Shown here: positions 14,256 through 15,591 of the stretch, in pieces
Position numbering within the stretch: position 1 is the stretch's first letter
How the letters are laid out: each line of letters starts with the position of its first letter
NCBI GenBank assembly: GCA_002415465.1
Contig: DHYT01000104.1
Location: forward strand, 32,834-48,424
Direction of reading: 5' to 3'
DNA from: Desulfobulbaceae bacterium UBA5123
GTDB taxonomy: Bacteria > Desulfobacterota > Desulfobulbia > Desulfobulbales > UBA5123
DNA: 15,591 nucleotides
The notes under the pieces: generated by a model
What the model was told of the DNA's origin: nothing
Databases searched by the model: none
What the model saw: the letters and a program-made list of their open reading frames with translations, nothing else
Position numbers and translations under genes: made by a program

Positions 14256-15212
14256 TCAGCGAGAGTGACGTTTTCGGCGTGTCGGGGATTGTTGCGGCGG
14301 AGTATCGGTCGTTCCGGCAAGCAACGTTTTCGCTTCGTTCAGAACAAAATGACGAAATGCCTGCGCCGGGGCGGAAAGGCGCTTGCCCTTGCGATGCACC
14401 ACATACCAGTGGCGCATGATCGGGAACTCCGAGACATCGAGCACCGCCAGGCGGGCAAGTTCGAGTTCCTGATCGATCGTTGCCCGCGACAGCAGGCCCA
14501 GCCCCAACCCCGCCTGCACCGACTGTTTGATGGCCTCGTTGGAGCCGACCTCCATGCCGGTGTTGAGCCGCATGTGGCGGTTGCTGAAGAAGCGTTCCAT
14601 GGCGATGCGTGTCCCGGACCCGCTCTCGCGAACCAGAAAAGTCTCTTCCTGCAGTCGTGACAGCGGAATCGCGTGCTCGCGGGCGAGCGGATGGTTGGGC
14701 GGCGCTACCACGACAAGCGGATTGTCCAGAAACGCCTGCGCGTCGACATCAGCCTCCGCCGGCGGCTGACCCATGATCACGAGATCGACGGTGTTCTCAT
14801 TCAGCTGTCGGAGCAGGGTCTCGCGGTTGGTTACATCCAAAGTTACGATTACGTCCGGGTAGCGGCGCGAGAAGGTGCCCAGCAGAGCGGGAATAAAGTA
14901 GTTGGCAGTGGTAGCAACCGAGATCCGCAGTCGTCCGCCGCCGACCCCCTTGATCCGATTCAGAACGGCCTCGAGTTCATCGAGCTGTTGAGTAATGCTG
15001 CGCGCGTAGCCAAGGACTTCCTGTCCGGCGTCGGTCAGGTGGATGCGCTTGCCGAGCTGTTCGAACAGTGGCACGGCCAGGCCTTGTTCCAGTTGCTTAA
15101 TCTGCATGGAAACAGCCGGTTGGGTGAGGTGCAGTTCCTCGGCCGCGCGCGTGTAGTTCAGGTTGCGGGCCACCGACTCGAATACCTTGAGCTGGCGCAG
15201 GGTCAGGTGCAA
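14256..15212 (-). CDS. cbbR: CbbR, LysR-type regulator of the RuBisCO operon
   Basis: This 318-residue LysR regulator begins LTLRQLKVFESVARNLNYTRAAEELHLTQPAVSMQIKQLE, the helix-turn-helix (about 3-60) with the wording typical of CbbR. The effector-binding domain covers about 90-295 (RISVATTANYFIPALLGTF; later VGSNEAIKQSVQAGLGLGLLS). CbbR senses metabolites of the Calvin cycle or redox state and activates cbb genes. The start must be the TTG at 15212: an in-frame stop lies 37 bases upstream, no ATG is in frame, and GGGGGG sits about 6 bases before it. The family's usual N-terminus (MHVTLRQL) matches this choice. It is divergent from cbbL, the standard arrangement. The basic C-terminal tail (RRKRHSR) is an unremarkable extension. 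Confidence 0.95.
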   Translation of the reverse strand: MHLTLRQLKVFESVARNLNYTRAAEELHLTQPAVSMQIKQLEQGLAVPLFEQLGKRIHLTDAGQEVLGYARSITQQLDELEAVLNRIKGVGGGRLRISVATTANYFIPALLGTFSRRYPDVIVTLDVTNRETLLRQLNENTVDLVIMGQPPAEADVDAQAFLDNPLVVVAPPNHPLAREHAIPLSRLQEETFLVRESGSGTRIAMERFFSNRHMRLNTGMEVGSNEAIKQSVQAGLGLGLLSRATIDQELELARLAVLDVSEFPIMRHWYVVHRKGKRLSAPAQAFRHFVLNEAKTLLAGTTDTPPQQSPTRRKRHSR

Positions 15213-15402
15213 AGTAAGCCCCCCATCGGGATGACGATAAATATATGCTTATTATAACTATTACAAAATGTGAGTGTCATTTATGGTTATTCACGGGTAA
15301 GGTGTGCGCCCATTACCGGGACGGTTGCCGCCGGTAGGGCAGCAAAGATGCAGCATTTTATGGGGCAATCGAGCCGAAACTGAATTTCAACGAGGAGGCC
15401 GC
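15213..15402. promoter_or_regulatory. cbbR-cbbL divergent control region
   Basis: The 190-base gap contains a sharply AT-rich stretch at about 15237-15292, in contrast with the GC-rich surroundings. Within it, ATAA (15237-15240) and TTAT (15249-15252) form a dyad, followed by TTATAA (15252-15257) and ATAAC (15254-15258) paired with GTTAT (15286-15290). LysR regulators such as CbbR bind interrupted AT-rich dyads in such positions, so this is the likely operator for both genes. Exact -35 and -10 boxes are not assigned. GAGGAGG lies 4 bases before the cbbL ATG as its ribosome-binding site. Confidence 0.65.
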
Positions 15403-15591
15403 ATGAGCGCCAAGACGAACGTAAAGAGCTACAAAGCCGGTGTTAAGGAATACCGTGAGACTTACTGGGAACCGGACTACAAGGTTCTCGATACCGATAT
15501 TCTGGCCTGCTTCAAGATCACCCCGCAGGCTGGCGTTCCGCGCGAAGAGGCCGCCGCCGCAGTGGCAGCCGAGTCGTCCACCGGTACCTGG
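15403..15591 (+). CDS. cbbL: RuBisCO large subunit, form I (5' end only)
   Basis: The first 63 codons of ribulose-1,5-bisphosphate carboxylase/oxygenase large chain are present; the gene continues past the right edge. After a short variable start ([18 protein letters not shown]), the sequence has [21 protein letters not shown] and ends in [16 protein letters not shown], the conserved form I N-terminal domain. The wording [11 protein letters not shown] and AAESSTGTW fits form IA of chemoautotrophs better than form IC. The enzyme fixes CO2 in the Calvin cycle; active-site lysines lie outside the window. The divergent cbbR and good ribosome-binding site support the start at 15403. Confidence 0.97.
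   Translation, partial: MSAKTNVKSYKAGVKEYRETYWEPDYKVLDTDILACFKITPQAGVPREEAAAAVAAESSTGTW

Noticed and set aside
14187..15257. Plus-strand open frames 14187-14660 and 14673-15257
   Set aside because: They are antisense to cbbR, whose LysR motifs are unambiguous.

Overview
The window looks like chromosome from a GC-rich, autotrophic proteobacterium, most likely a sulfur-oxidising or otherwise chemolithoautotrophic gamma- or betaproteobacterium. The best evidence is at the right end. A LysR regulator matching CbbR faces away from the first 63 codons of a form I (IA-like) RuBisCO large subunit. No tRNA, rRNA, CRISPR array or insertion sequence was recognised, and no gene-free gap exceeds about 260 bases.

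Region 1 (1-3178, minus strand) is a compact run of four genes. In transcription order they are a GIY-YIG (UPF0213-like) protein, a YchJ-like protein with two SEC-C motifs, a short rubrerythrin, and a long protein (600 residues visible, cut by the left edge) whose C-terminal part begins a LOG-like Rossmann domain. The first two overlap by 4 bases. The flavour is stress and oxygen defence, and it reads like genes common in anaerobes. Region 2 (3218-5572, minus) is one membrane-bound CHASE-GGDEF-EAL protein for cyclic-di-GMP turnover with all signature motifs intact. Region 3 (5780-6181, plus) is an isolated CPCC-type cysteine-rich protein.

Region 4 (about 6205-14218) is the most interesting part. 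It holds an exported alpha/beta-hydrolase-like protein and two tandem paralogous periplasmic substrate-binding proteins of the ABC_sub_bind (PF04392) type, with no permease or ATPase beside them. These are followed by a membrane hybrid histidine kinase with a periplasmic Cache-like sensor. A NarL/LuxR-type response regulator lies on the opposite strand and overlaps the kinase tail to tail by 59 bases. Then comes a three-gene run: a secreted cysteine-rich protein, a helical cytoplasmic protein and an exported cupin, closed by a strong intrinsic terminator. A near-identical 16-base element (14 of 16 positions) sits upstream of both plus-strand gene runs, at 6205-6220 and 12142-12157. It is a good candidate operator for the response regulator. 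My inference is a self-contained sensing system: binding proteins present a ligand to the hybrid kinase, and the response regulator switches on both flanking runs of exported proteins.

Region 5 (14256-15591) is cbbR and cbbL with their shared AT-rich control region.
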